64,000 nt of DNA from Trametes villosa (taxonomy: Eukaryota > Basidiomycota > Agaricomycetes > Polyporales > Polyporaceae). Positions 1 through 12,599 of this stretch are shown here, piece after piece. The position numbers and the translations under genes are program-made. Numbering within the stretch: position 1 is the stretch's first letter; each line of letters opens with the position of its first letter. A model generated the notes under the pieces. It worked only from the letters and a program-made list of their open reading frames with translations, was not told the origin of the DNA and searched no databases. The stretch covers positions 3,162,001 to 3,226,000 of the forward strand of contig PUDQ02000010.1 of NCBI GenBank assembly GCA_002964805.2, read 5' to 3'.

Positions 1-2120
1 GTCAGGTCAAGTCATTGGCCGTATTAGGAACCGAGGATGAGATTGTAACATACAGCTCCGTATGCACATCGCGCGAGAACCATACGAGATATCACGAGTA
101 TCACTAGAGGCAGCGCTAGCAAGGTGTGCACAAAAGGTGTGCCCGCTGCCCGTGGCAGGCAACGACACAACAAACAAGGTTGCAAAGCGGTGGCCCGACC
201 GGGGCGCACTCGCTGCCGGACGCGCAGGCGACCGCGGCGTGTTCAGGCGACGAACAACGCTCGGAGCGCACCACGAAGTCGTACGGCGGGATGCGGCCCG
301 CGACCACAAGTATACGGACAGATTCTCCCACGGTACTACGGGGACGCCAGGCACTGTAGTCTGTAGGTGAAGACGTTCCGGGGGCAACACATTGTGAAGA
401 CGTTAGTGGCTGCTCTCGACTCACGTACGCCGCGAACATAGTACTAAGTAGAAAGCTCAGAAGAGAGCAGGCCTAGGCGACACAAATCGATGGAGGCGCC
501 TGCCAGTGCGTGCGCCACATTGACAGGCCAAGCAAATATCAATAAACGGGCAGCAAAACTCACGTGACTTAAGGAATTCCTACCATCTGTATTAGACTCG
601 CGCGCCAGTCGGTAGGCGAGCCATCCCAAAGCGGTTGTTGGGATCAGCGGAGTTTAAAGGCAGGGACGTCTCGCCATACCGACTGGGCAGACTGGACGTC
701 CCTTTGGCGGGTCGGGCCGTGGGAAACGGGACTTGGTGGAATTCGTGTTGGCGGGCCTCTCTTGGGCAGCGGTAGGATGTCTGCACAAACCTCATACGAC
801 ATGCAGGATCCTGGCTCGGGGGATGTTCAGGATCCCCGCTGTGCCGTTTTCCCGGAGGAAATGTGCGGGAAGACGGCTTAATCCGCAAAATTCTGAGCTC
901 AAAAGCCCAACCTGACGAAGATTTTAGAATCTGGAAAATGGCGAGATGGTTGGGGAGGCAACTCACCTTCTTAAAATCGCTTTTAAGCGGACCTCTGGTC
1001 GAAGTTTGAGCGCGTTTCTGCTCATCGCCCGGTCGCAGAGGACGGCGGGACAAGCGCGCAAGAGGCAAGAGGCATAAGCGCCCCCAAGGGCGAGAGGTGA
1101 GTTTCGCTCGCTTTCACGAAGTCCGTTTTCCCACGGCCCGACCCGCCAAAAGGGCCTCCAGTTTGCCCAGCCTGTTCGGTGCCCTCACAGGAGTGATCGA
1201 CTGAGTTTGAATTTGCCATCAGCACCGAACAGGCTGGGAACGAGCCTACATCTGTATCAATTCCGATTCTAGGTGGAATCGGAACCTACGCGCCACTCGA
1301 CTAAGTACATAACCGCCCGCGCGCCCACAATATACCTCACGCGTTTGCACTCGGCCAAACGCTTTCGCCTGCGCTCGACTGCTTCCCTCGCGCGCCCTCG
1401 ATTATCCTACATCCTACCCCTCCGATCCGAGGCCTGGGAGGATGTGGCTGCGGGTTCGTATAGTCCAGCCTAGAAATACTCTTGGACCTCGCCTTTCCCA
1501 CGAGTATGACCTGTCTGTGTACCGCATACGCCTTCATACGCCCGACCTCCGACGAGTAGGCGATGTCCGGTGATTGCCCATGCCGTACAACGAATACATC
1601 GCAAGCTGTATTATTGCACCTTAGATGGCATCTCGCATGGAAGAGCGCCGGAAATAGGGGAAGAAGCCTGAGCTGTAAAGACCCCGAGCTCACACGACAG
1701 CAGCGCTTACCCTCTCCAACCGAGGGCAGGGCAGCGCCTCCTCCGCGGAGTGCCCAGCCACCCACGCTGCTCAGGTATACCACATCCTCACAGAGACACT
1801 GTCGCGCCGTACATACCACATTAACCTGCCATAGTACAGCTACTTGCTCTCTCCCGAATGCAGTGCGCATTGCCTACGCCACGTCTACTTGGATGTGGTC
1901 GCAATTCTCAACACGATCCGTTCATCACGTCCACGAAGCCCCAGGGCCTGGGATCCGCCTGTGGAGACCACGCTGTCTATGCTTCCATAGTGATTGTCTC
2001 TGCCACAACTAGCCTTATTAGCAGAATGTGCGATCCCCGAGACCAACTAGACGGGATCTCGCCTCACTGACCTAGGAGCTATCCTCTCCCATCGCTCGCC
2101 TCTCCGCAGCTCGCCTTGCA
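1..2120. other. Gene-poor left flank
   Basis: No reading frame here shows a recognisable domain, and the short frames have no convincing splice partners. The only structure seen is the fold-back repeat at 683-1238, listed separately. The last bases before 2121 are the promoter side of the first DUF6534 gene. A gene without obvious motifs could be missed. Confidence 0.5.
683..1238. repeat. Fold-back (inverted-repeat) element, MITE-like
   Basis: Bases 683-770 and the reverse complement of 1085-1170 align with few differences; both arms share the core TTTGGCGGGTCGGGCCGTGG. The arms are about 80-90 bp and the loop about 310 bp. A second, perfect 17-bp inverted repeat lies at 1166-1182 and 1222-1238 (CCAGCCTGTTCGGTGC core). 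No coding frame lies inside. It may be a non-autonomous DNA transposon or a long hairpin. Target-site duplications were not found. Confidence 0.6.
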
Positions 2121-4381
2121 ATGGCTATATCGCTCCCCGCATCTCTTGGTCTCCCGTCATTTGATAGTACTATCGGGGCAGTGTTCCTAGGGTTGGTCGT
2201 GGGTATCATGTACGTATATTGCGCTTGTTGCACGAGACCTTGGCTGACAAACGTTCGCCCAGGTTGTACGGGCTCACGGTGTATCAGGCATACAAGTACT
2301 ATACGGTCTACACCGACGACAGACTTGGTTTGAAGATATTTGTGCGTAGGACCTTGGATCTCTCTTGGACGGATCTCGGGGACGCGTGCGCTGACCATGT
2401 CTCTCAGATCACAGTCATCCTGTTGGTCGTCTTCCCCAAATCCGCAGATACCATCCTGATTTGCCGAACAGAGCGTTGGAGACGTTCCATAGCATCCTGT
2501 GGATAATCGTCGGGTGAGCTCAATCCTAGAGTTTACCATTATATTCAGTCTTACTCTGACGACCCGTTAGCTACCATTATCTCATCACAGAAGCATTCGA
2601 CGTTGTCGGCCTCCTGGATCTGCACTGGTGAGCATTTGGCCAATTTACACTACACTTGCTGCAGCGCTGACACCGAATTCAGGTCTGTACGAGTATGTGA
2701 TGAGTTCTTGGTTCACGTAGTCCCTACTGAACTGCCTCGGCTGATTAGTTGACCATTCTGCTCACGGTAAGCGTCGTTGAATGTCAATGCCGTATCCTTA
2801 CTCACGGCCATCCAGGGTTTCACTGTATACATCTCCCAATGGTAAGTAACCTCGCGCACCGAATCCATCCGAGACTGGAACACCGAAGCCATGATTTCTC
2901 TTGCCGTGAACAGGTTCTACGCGCACCGTGTGTATTACGGTGTGTACTTGCGGAGATCCCAGATAGGCGCTTCTCTGACCGGCTCGCAGTGGGACCGCGG
3001 TACTACCGATGGCTCGTCGTCCCGGCGGTATGTCCTCTCGTCGACCTTCCAGGTGGTAGCATGGATCTCTGACACGTGAAACGCGCGGCACAGGTAGTCT
3101 CTATGACCACAGGACTTTGTACGTCCACAATCCTCGGTCCCTTCCCATCGTGACTGATAATTCTCCGACTGCGCTCAGCGTTCGCGATCGGTATGTACCA
3201 GAAATGACCGAGCCTCGGGACATTGTGGCTGACCGCCGCTATCGCGTAGCTGCTGGCGTTAGGGCGTATGTCGTATCAAACTCTACCTGGAGCCCTCCTC
3301 ACATTCACGTCTTTACAGGTACACGGATCTGCATTACATCACCGATTTCAAGCAAGTTAGCGTACGTGTCATATGCACCCTCGCTCTCGCTTTGTGTTAT
3401 TTACACGTCGCCTACTTAGTGGCTGGTGTCCGTCGCCTATGGATTCGCGGTGTCGAGCGACTTCATCCTGACCGGCGCCCTGGTGTTCGTGCTCCAGCGC
3501 AGCCGTACTGGGTCTAAGAGGTACTTATCCGCGTGAAGCGCAGTTTTCGCCATCGTTAATACGTCTTCGCGCAGGTCGAACACCATTCTCGACATCCTGA
3601 TCAAGTATACGATCAACACTGGTGAGTGAAGTGCCGAACGCACTACCAGAGGCGACCGTACTGAAAGGATACGAACCCATCTCGCCTGGCAGGACTCTTG
3701 ACTAGGTGCGCGCGTATCTCGGGCATCCGTCTGCGTACCTTCCTGACTATGCACATTAGCGTCATCAGCACCCTCGTCTTCGTATTCGTGAGTCCGGCCT
3801 CGCCTCCACTTCGTTGACGCGCAGGAGGCAGCGGCTTACCGAGTCCCGTTACTCTCTCAGGCAATCATCCTCCCGGGAAACCTGGTATATGCCGGTGTCA
3901 GCATTGTGAGCGCCAAGCGTACGTTACCATCAGCCCATTCTAGTCACCACCTGCTGATCGCCCGCCTAGTCTATGCAAACTCAGTCCTAGCTGTGTAAGT
4001 GTCGCGCACCTTTACAGCCGTTTACGACGAAGCTAATCACCGACGACGCCCTCAGCGTGAACTCCCGCAAGTCGATCGGAAATAAGTTCCTCGACGACTT
4101 CTCGACTTACAACGTGCCCCCGCGCGGCCGCGCGGAGGTGGACATCGAGGAGTCCATGGTCTGGAACGTACATCGGGTACGCAGTTCTTACACTAATGGA
4201 TGCTGCGACTCGGAAGTTTTGTCTCACCACCCCTTCGCCTTTTCTCGTCGTCCAGCCCACGACTACAGGCGCGATCGAGTCGATGTGCACCAGCCAAGGG
4301 GAAAGCTTCTCCGCGAGCGCGGGCACCGAGAAGCCCGAGGTCTTGAACGAGAAGCGACGAGATCTCACTGTGACCGTGTAG
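2121..4381 (+). CDS. DUF6534 seven-helix membrane protein (copy A)
   Basis: This is a member of the large agaricomycete DUF6534 family of predicted multi-helix plasma-membrane proteins; no biochemical role is established. The start is the ATG at 2121 (MAISLPASLGLPSFDSTIGA), followed by the family pattern LDNTIGA-helix. After an intron with donor GTACGT, exon 2 reads MLYGLTVYQAYKYY, the usual second helix. A later exon (about 3421-3531) reads WLVSVAYGFAVSSDF...LQRSRTGSKR, the start of the DUF6534 domain proper. Near 4050 comes NSRKSIGNKFLDDF, the loop after the last helix, and a final exon ends at the TAG at 4379-4381 after a hydrophilic tail. There are about ten short exons, and the middle boundaries are not all fixed. 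The gene ends tail-to-tail with copy B. No disruption was seen. Confidence 0.8.
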
Positions 4382-4605
4382 GACTCGGCCCGGGAACGAA
4401 CCAGTGGAGACTGATGGACGTTCTTAGACGTTCGGACTCGGACATTTATTTCTGCATGTGCACTCTTTCAAAAGACTATACGCTCGATTACGATGTGTGT
4501 ATATGGCGCGTCGTTGTGCAGCCGTTATAATTTACTTGAAACCCCCAGAGATCCTGGCCGAAGTGGATACCCCTGGTCCTGCAGTGGCAACGACCAACGC
4601 CATCC

Positions 4606-6857
4606 TCAATTCCTCAAGCACGCCTTCGGCGCATCGCCACCGTGCCCGTCGTCGTACGCCCCCGCGTTGCCCGCGGCGAAAGTCATGCCTTCCGCATGAC
4701 CGAGGCTCTCCCAGTCCGACGCCGACGTCGACCGCTGTCAAGAAGTCGAGAGCGTCAGACAGCGGCGTCACCGGAGATAGGTGTGCCGCACAACGTACCT
4801 GAGGTTGATTCCAGACGAGCGATGAGAGACTCGTGCCGCGGGGACGCGAGCCGCTCGCGCTTGGGGAGAGCGCGGGGAGGGCGAGGGAGGCGAAGTCATC
4901 CAGGGAGCAGGAAGCGGCTCCCGATCTCGCGGCGGGAGGTGAACCTAGCCCCGTATAGTCAGCATGATTTGCATTCGGAGATATCAGTATACGGGAGAAC
5001 TCACACCGCTAGTACCGCGTTGGCATACACTGAGCAGTACATCAGGTAAGCAACGTAGAGCGGGGCAGCGAGGGGGCGAGCGTACGCTTTGTCCCTACGA
5101 TGCTAATCCCGGCGTAGATCAAGTGACCATGCAGGATGAGCACCTGCAATGCGCGCCGTGAGCGTAGTCCCTCTGACCGAAGTCAAGCAGTGGCTCACAT
5201 AGATGAATGCGAGCATGCTGCAGACACTAGAAACAAACGGTGCGTATGAGCCGAGCTACAGCATCCAGATCGCTAAACGAACCTCGTCAAAACGCCTAAC
5301 GCACACAAGTCAGGCCGTGGAACCTGCAAGCAATATATGGGACGTACCAATATTGACGGTGTATATTGTCAGCATATCGAGTATGGAGTCACCCCTGGGA
5401 GATATTAGCATTGGCCGCCAGAACAGCCTCGGACCGAGCGTACCTCCTCGAGCCTGTTCGCAAGCGGTATAGCACAACGACGAGGGCTCCGGCCAGCGCG
5501 ACGCCGGTGACCCCGGCGAGGCCGGACAATACGGAGACCAACCACTAGATGCGTTCAGAGACACCTGGCGCAAGGTTGGTGTTCCTGAGCGACTTACGCT
5601 GATGCGCTTGAAATCGGCGATGCTGGGTGTGGCTGTGATGCTGCTCGCAAATAGTTAGTCCATCTTCCAGGACGGATGTGCCGTATGACTGACGCGGACA
5701 CCCCGGCCGCTGGACGAAGGATAGTTTGTGAGCTCCGCACTGAACTCCAAGTAGCGCGCAGGTACTTGGGTGCGGAATACATACCGATCGCGGACCCTGT
5801 GTGAGGAGTGAGTGGAGGAAGAAGCATCCTTGCAGCAGCATAAGCCGACCTTTACTTATGAGGACCCATATCATCTGTAGGTCGCGCGACGTTCAGATTC
5901 TGGCATATTGCAGAGCGGAAGAACGAAGAAAGCACGCACGGCGCGCGCGACGAGCCGCTTGTACTCAGGGCCGACTACGAGACGTCAGAGGCGAGAGAAG
6001 TAAAAGTATATAGAACGTACTGAGATACACGCGGCAAGCGTAAAAGCTAAGGAATTGTTGGGACGAGCGGCGTGGGTCGGTGTCGGTAAGCGCGTGGAAA
6101 AAAAGACTGATCGTACCATTGCGTCGTGAAAACAGTGCAGGCCTGGACGTCTGTCAGTGATGTTTAGACAAGGATTCGCGCTGCAGGATGCATACAGTAG
6201 AGAGGACGGTAAGCTACGGGTTGCGTTATAGGCTGCAGTTTGAGTTGTGAAGCGATGGCGCGAGAGGGTGGCACATACCCTAACAGACCTGAAGGATTTG
6301 GTGAGATCCCGCATTCCATCTCGACATAAGAAGTCTACTCACCAGTCCTCTCTGGCGAGACCTCCGTATCTGAAAGGCTCTGCGATGAGATAGTGGTATC
6401 TAGTGACATAGCGACATGAAGCGTCACTCGTGTAAGCGCGATACAATCACAACTCACGCAACGATCACCCATAAGAGCGTGTGGAACATTTCTAGACCGC
6501 TAGGCGCCCTTTCAGACCGGAACGACGACGTGAAGTTGTGGATATAGTCCTAACTTACAATACGATGAACACCTACGGACGGACCGAGCTTAGCACAAGT
6601 GCACCCGACAGCAATTGGTCGACACGTACGAAGAGCTTCGGAGTGAATGTATCCTTCGGATACAGCCGGTAGTACCTGTAGGTCTGGTGTATCGTGAGCC
6701 CGTAGAGGCTAACGCTCAGCTCGTTAGCGTTCGCAAGCACTACGACGCAGAGCGATCTAGGTACGTACATCAGGCCGAAGACGCCGCCAAGAGCTACGGC
6801 GCCTATAGTGGTGCCGTATGGCGGCGATCCTAGGAATTGATCAGTAGAAGAGGACAT
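4606..6857 (-). pseudogene. DUF6534 membrane protein (copy B), frameshifted near the 3' end
   Basis: The gene is homologous to copy C throughout. It starts at ATG 6857 (MSSSTDQFLGSPPYGTTIGA), and exon 2 reads LYGLTIHQTYRYYRLYPKD. The DUF6534 domain exon near 5461-5549 reads WLVSVLSGLAGVTGVALAG. In the C-terminal exon, copy C has SRREIGSRFLDDF. Copy B has seven extra bases around 4901-4907 (minus-strand CTCCCTG, a near copy of the preceding bases). They shift the frame after SRFL and bring a TGA four codons later. The original frame resumes past the insertion and would reach a TGA at 4606-4608. The product would therefore lack about 80 C-terminal residues, all cytoplasmic tail, or the gene is dead. 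An assembly error is possible. Only about 230 bp separate its start from the end of copy C. Confidence 0.65.
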
Positions 6858-7090
6858 CGTGATATCTATCTCCGAGCTCGAGAGTCGAGCAACGGGCAAA
6901 TCTGGTTATCGAGAGGAGCGGAGCGGGGACATGGGGGGAGTCAGAGGTTGATGAGCGACGACGAGATGCATTGTGGCGCAGCGGTATCTTATATCGAGTT
7001 TAAACTCAGTTTACACAAGTCTAATCGGCGAGCGCGCGCGCCTACCAAGTCGATACCTGTAGTCGTGCACCGGTATAGACAATCTCCGCG

Positions 7091-9332
7091 TCATTTCTCC
7101 AAACCCGCCTTCAGCGCATCGACGCCCTGCCGGTTGTCATGCACACCCTCCTCACCGGCGGCGAATGTCATGCCCTCCGACTGGCCGAAGCTCTCACAGT
7201 CCGACATCGAAGCAGACGGCTTCCCAGAAGCAACGCGTATCAGACAGTCGCGTCGCAGGAGACAAGTGTTCGTTGTGGTATCACGCACCTGAGGGGGGTT
7301 CCAGACGAGCGAGGAGAGCATCGTGCCACGGAGACGCGAGTCGCGCACGCCCTGGGACAGCTCGGGGAGGGCGAAGGAGGTGAAGTCGTCCAGGAAGCGG
7401 CTGCCAATCTCGCGCCGGGAGTTCAAGCTGGTCGCGGGAGATAAATCGGTATGCGGGGATGTCAGCGTGAGCGCAGACTCTCACACGGCGAGCACCGAGT
7501 TAGCGTAAACTGGGGGCGAACAGGTCAGTGTCTTAGAGAGAGGAAGCGACAGAGGCGAACGTACGCTTCGTCCCGATGATGCTGAGGCCGGCGTAGATCA
7601 AATTTCCAGGCATAATGAGCGCCTGCAGATGCGCATCGTGAGTTCGTGCCTCTAGGCAGGGCCGGGCGGTAACCTACGAAGACAAATGCGAGTATGCTGA
7701 AGACGCTGAAAACGACGGTCAGCAAGCACAGCTACGACGCACACGTCGCCACATGTACCTCGTCAGGACACCTAGTACATGCCTATCAGGACGCAGGTCT
7801 CCGTGAGTGGTGTACGAGACGTACCGGTGTTGATCGTATATATCATGAGCATGTCGAGCACGGAGTCGGCTCTGGGAAGTGGTGTTGTATCAGGGTTGGT
7901 TACTGGAATAGTAGCAGAGCGAACGCACCTCCTCGAGCCAGTACGCAAGCGGTACAGCACAAACACGAGCGTTCCGGCAAGGGTAACGTCGGTGACCCCG
8001 GCGAGGCCGTACGACACGGAGACCAGCCACTAGACGCGTTCAGCAACACCTCGTGCTAGACTGGCGTTTGGGGGCGGCTTACGCTAATTCGCTGGAAGTC
8101 GGCAATACTAGGTGTGGCGGTGAATCTAGGTACAAATAGTTAGTTCGTAGACCCGCTCAGAGACAGGTTATATGACTGACGCGGACACCCCGGCCGCTGT
8201 GCGAAGAACAGTCGGTGAGTTCAGCACTGAACCGTGCTCAGGTACTTGGGTCTCGAGAGACATACTGATTGCAAAGCCTGTCCTCAGAGTGAGTGAAGGG
8301 AGACGCATTTGTGCAGCAGGTACAGACCTTTGCTCACGAGGAGGCACGTCATCTACAGCTCAGGCGACCGTCAGACTCTGACATACCGCCATGGGGCACA
8401 TTCAAGAGAGGACATACGGCGGGCGCCACGAGCCATTTGTACTCAGGGCCAACTACACGAGGTTAAGACACGAAGGAGACGGGAGTATCCTCGACGTACT
8501 GAGATAGACGCGACAGGCGTAAAAGCTAAGAAGGTCGCCGGCGCGAGCGGCGCGGGTCAGTGCCTGCATATCACGCGCGGAAAAGAGTGATCGTACCATT
8601 GCGTCGTGCAGACAGTGCAGGCCTGTACACGGATCAGCGATGCTGAGACCAGAGCTTGCGCTGAGAAATGCGTACAGTAGAGAGGACGGTAAGCTACGGG
8701 TCGCATTAGCAGCTGCTGTTCGAGAGGTGAAGCAATGGCGCGATAATGCACATACCCTCACAGACCTGGAACGCGTGGTGAGCTGCGGCATCCCCTTCCG
8801 ACTGAGACGAGATACTCACCAATCACCTTTGGCGAGACCTCCGGAGATGAACGGCTCTGCGATGAGGTAGTGGTACCTAGTGACATGAGGACATGAAGCG
8901 TCACTCGTATAGGCACAATGCGACAAAAACTCACGCAACGATGACCCATAAGAGCGTATGGAACGTTTCCAGGCCGCTGCGACTCTGTTGGACCAGAGCG
9001 ACGACGGGATTCCGCGTATTGTCGTTACTCACAATATCACCAAGACCTACCAGTGAACCAAGGTCAGTGCCAGTGCACCCGGGGGAAAGTGAGCTGATAC
9101 GTACGAAGACCTTCAGGGGAAATCTGTCCTTCGGATACAGCCTGTAGTATCTGTATGTCTGGTGTACGGAGAGCCCGTAGAGCCTGACACTCAGCTACTC
9201 AGTGCTCACGAAGGTTGCGTCGTGGAGCAATGTAGGCACGTACATCAGGCCGAAGACGCCGCCAAGAGCTACAGCGCCAATGGTCGTGCTATACGGCGGT
9301 GATCCGAGGAGTTGATCAGTGGCAGTGGACAT
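7091..9332 (-). CDS. DUF6534 seven-helix membrane protein (copy C)
   Basis: The start is the ATG at 9332 (MSTATDQLLGSPPYSTTIGA), then an intron with donor GTACGT and an exon reading LYGLSVHQTYRYYRLYPKD. The central exon near 7930-8030 reads YGLAGVTDVTLAGTLVFVLY followed by RLRTGS and, after an intron, SVLDMLMIYTINTG, which is the DUF6534 core. The C-terminal exon (7286-7426) reads LNSRREIGSRFLDDFTSF. A further short exon ends at the TGA at 7091-7093. The arrangement with copy B (offset about 2.48 kb, same strand, same exon order) shows a tandem duplication. It is predicted to be a plasma-membrane protein of unknown function. No in-frame stop or frameshift was noticed in the exons checked. Confidence 0.8.
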
Positions 9333-10604
9333 TGTGGCGTCTGTATGCGGGCTCGAGAGTTGCGTAGCAGGCGTGTACAGCTAGTGAGAGGTGCGGATCG
9401 GGGGCCTACGTTGACGAGCGACGACACGAGACGGTGCGACGCCGAGGCATATGGACCAGTAGAGCTATAATGCGCTGCGCAATCAATACGGTATTTCCAT
9501 GCAAAGAAGTCGGTGCGAAGGACGGTCGTAGGCCTCGAGCCTTCTCCTGGAACTGATGAATGGAAGACCTCGTAGGTCGGCCGACGCTGCGTGATCGCGC
9601 CCACTGCACCAAGGCAGCGCTTTCTCTGTTGAGCCAAGATGGTAGAGCTAGATCTTACATACCTGGCACCGGCAGACGCTGCGGGAATGCGGGTATGAGA
9701 TTACCGAGCTAGCTTCTAAGACACTGTCTGTTTCGCGCCCATTCCCTCTACACTCCCCTTCCAACTGTCAAGCAGTCGTATCATATTGGGTCCAGTAAAT
9801 ATGAATTTGATACGAAGTACTTACCTGAAAGACTTATTTTACGCGCAGCGTTCAGGCTGCCCCAGTATCATGGTCCATATGGAATTCGTGGCATGGATGC
9901 TTAGTACCTCAGGTGAGCCCCGACCAAGAAACCAGAGCATACGTCAATCGCCGAGGGATCTCAGGGCAGGACACGATGAGTGAAGACTTGAATCAAAGTC
10001 GATCATACCCACGGGCCAGTTTGGATGCGCGGGGAGAAGGTGAGAGCCTCACGGCCGCGGGTGGCGGCGTGGGCGCTAGGAGATGTTTGCTCATGTTAGG
10101 ATCGCAGGCCAATAGCTTCCCGATCCAAATCTTGCCCTATCACCGCCTACCAGAAGGTCGCTCTCATCATTTTGCACTCCATGTACAAAAAACACCGGAA
10201 CACCCCATCCTCTTCTGCCGATCTCTCACTTGCAAAAGAACCGTCCTGTCCACCATCTAAGACCTTATCGATGACCACGACAGTCGTGCGCGTGACTGCG
10301 GGGTAGCACTCGTCACTGATTAGAGCAGCGCGAGTTCACGATCAAACCGGCGGAAGTGAGCCTATACTCACGCATGGCCAATGTTGGTTGCTCCCAAGAA
10401 GCACTCCAGCTCCTTTTCAAGGCTGAGAACGTCATCATACTCATCATTCATAACACAAACAGTCCGTAATCTGGTGAGTGTTCCGATACAATTTCTGCCT
10501 AATATCCCCGCCTCAGACCGCCGCGCACTCGAGATGATGTGGTGTTCCTTGAGCTAGAGCGAGCGCGAGCTGAGCGCGATGCTAGGGGCACGGGCGCGAG
10601 TGCA
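9333..10604. other. Intergenic region between DUF6534 copy C and the hydrophobin cluster
   Basis: No supported gene. Bases about 10058-10135 resemble 39545-39625, upstream of DUF6534 copy D, over roughly 75-80 bp. From about 10420 the sequence matches the 3' flank of the third hydrophobin (about 15905 onward), which marks the left edge of the duplicated hydrophobin module. Confidence 0.5.
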
Positions 10605-11039
10605 TCAGAGCGTCACGGGGACGCATCCGATGGACACAAGACCACCTGTAAGTCGAGGTCAGTCTTCTGTCACCAAACAAGTATTACAGATGTGTCAGAT
10701 GGCTGACCGACTGCGTTGTTCTGGCAGCACACCGCCTGTGCGTTGCTGCGAATCTGTCAGTCAACTGCATGCAGGATAGTACGGAACGACAACCTACCAA
10801 GAACCGCCACTGCCGACGCCGACAGCGGTGATGGGGGAACAGGTGAGGCCGACGAGCGCGTTGACGTCCTGCACGACGACGCCGAGGAGTCCGAGCTCTT
10901 TGGCGATGGCTGGGGAGCTCGCCTTCCCGGTCTGCTGGCAGCACTGGATGGGCCCGGTGCTGCACGACCCGGCGGCGGGGGCGGGAGTGGCGACGGCAAG
11001 GATTGCGAGGGCGGAGAGCGTGAAGAGCTGAGCGAACAT
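10605..11039 (-). CDS. Class I hydrophobin 1
   Basis: A small secreted surfactant protein that self-assembles at air-water interfaces and coats aerial hyphae and fruiting bodies. Three exons, 11039-10798, 10745-10708 and 10645-10605, sum to 321 bp, giving 106 residues. Introns are 52 bp and 62 bp. The first 17-18 residues (MFAQLFTLSALAILAVA) are a signal peptide. All eight hydrophobin cysteines are present in the C-CC-C-C-CC-C order: SCSTGPIQCC, GLTC, GSC, AVCC and SIGC. Exon 2 encodes NAQAVCCQNNAVG and exon 3 GLVSIGCVPVTL. The spacing between the third and fourth cysteines is that of class I. A TATAAAA box lies 74 bp upstream. Closest relative in the window: hydrophobin 3. Confidence 0.93.
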
Positions 11040-11112
11040 GTTGAGAGGTGAGTGCTTGAACGACTGGTGAGTGCTGTTCGAGTGGTGAGGATTCAGCGAG
11101 GATGCTCGCGTC

Positions 11113-11119
11113 TTTTATA
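11113..11119 (-). promoter_or_regulatory. TATA box of hydrophobin 1
   Basis: TATAAAA on the minus strand, 74 bp before the ATG. The other hydrophobin genes in the window have a TATA-like box at 74-88 bp. Confidence 0.7.
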
Positions 11120-12599
11120 CCCTGCAGGACCTTCGGTGTCTGTATAACGCGAACACCCTCACATAGCGAGCGGCCCCTTGCTCTCAGAGGGAATGCGGCA
11201 TGCACTGTCAGACGGACGGTTGCGCTCCACCTGTACCTGAGGGCTCGCGCATCTCCGACGCGTATGTCGACGCAGTACGTCCGCCGCTCTCCGTCGTGAC
11301 CTCGTTGTGCTCCACCTCGATCTTTAGGGCGCAACCTCACACAACCTCCGAAACAACATCACTGACGTCGGCTTCCGTGTTCATCATAGCGAACGCACCG
11401 TCCCGCTCGTGTTTCGACCAATCACTCTCTGCGTGTATGGTTCGGAAGCCCCCCAAAGTCTAGAGAAGAGAGGGCCATAATAGGCACGTTGCCTGTTCTC
11501 GCACCGCCATGGCAAATCTCCGCCTCTAACCGGTGACAGGGATAGATGCGACCAAACCGTGCTACGTCAAGCTCAAATTCCAAATACCGGCGTTCGAATT
11601 CTGGACAGACTCTGGCGAAGACACGCCGTATGACATCTTTGCGCCTCTAGAGCGGCCTTCCTCGTGAACACGCGGTATCCGCGGTCCCGCCCCCCAGCAG
11701 CTCAAGGCATCCCGCTATCGTCTCCACAACACCTGAGCTCTCCGCAACAGCCTTCCGTGCTCCACATCAACGCTGCTCTTCCCTCACCACATTGCACGGA
11801 CACGCGAGATGGGCGTCGTAACCGCGGTAATGAGGACCTGACGCGCGCGGAGCCGCCTACGGTTTGCACCCCGTTCCTGAGCGTTCTTTGTGCGCGCGTT
11901 GACGACCATTCATTTACAGCCGGAGTGACCCGCGGACCTTCTGGACGGCGTCGCGATGAAGTCATTCGGGCGCTCCGTCTGCGCGTGTGTCCGCGGTCTC
12001 AAGGGGCACGCCGCCGTAGAGCCGCGACTGCGCCGGCGGTACGTGGACATGATCACTGACGTTGTATGTCACCAGTCGGTGGACCCGAAATCAGTCCTGT
12101 CGCGGGTGAGGACCGGATCTCATCTCCTGATGCCGTAGTAGCGAGTCTGGGGCGCTCAGCAAGAGCTCCAGCCGTCAAGAAGGGCGGGTGTATCACGAAC
12201 ACACCTCTGCCACGATAACTTGCGCCACAACTCGACGCGCGCAACAGCACGCACTCTCCAGTACGCTACAGTGTCCATTACGAATACTTCCGAAATGCTC
12301 GAGGCGAACTGGCTGCGTAGAACGGGGATCCGGGTCGGGTCCGCCGGCAGCGCCGCGTCCGCGACGGGAGAAGGTATGATCACCGTCTTCCATGACGTCC
12401 ATGTATTCCTTAGTTCAAACGCACTTTGTGGCGTTACTACAAGGGTTAGGCGCACTCGGGTTCACACGAGAAGACATCGGTTCAAGTCAAGTACGATTCC
12501 GTTCCGGGACGATATACATGACAACATCAAGGCAAGACATCCTCCCCACTTCGCGCACAGACTCCCACCCCGCGCGCCACTGCGATGTCGATGCGACGT
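11120..12599. other. Upstream region of hydrophobin 1 / downstream of hydrophobin 2
   Basis: About 1.5 kb without a supported gene. Short frames exist, but the homologous duplicate at 16627-18039 does not keep them open over the same length, so they look non-coding. The best conserved block between the two copies is 11865-11960, possibly regulatory. Confidence 0.5.

Noticed and set aside
11664..12059. Conserved frame between the duplicated modules (shared with 17336-17580)
   Set aside because: The two copies keep similar DNA but not the same open length or ends, so it fits duplicated non-coding sequence better than a gene.
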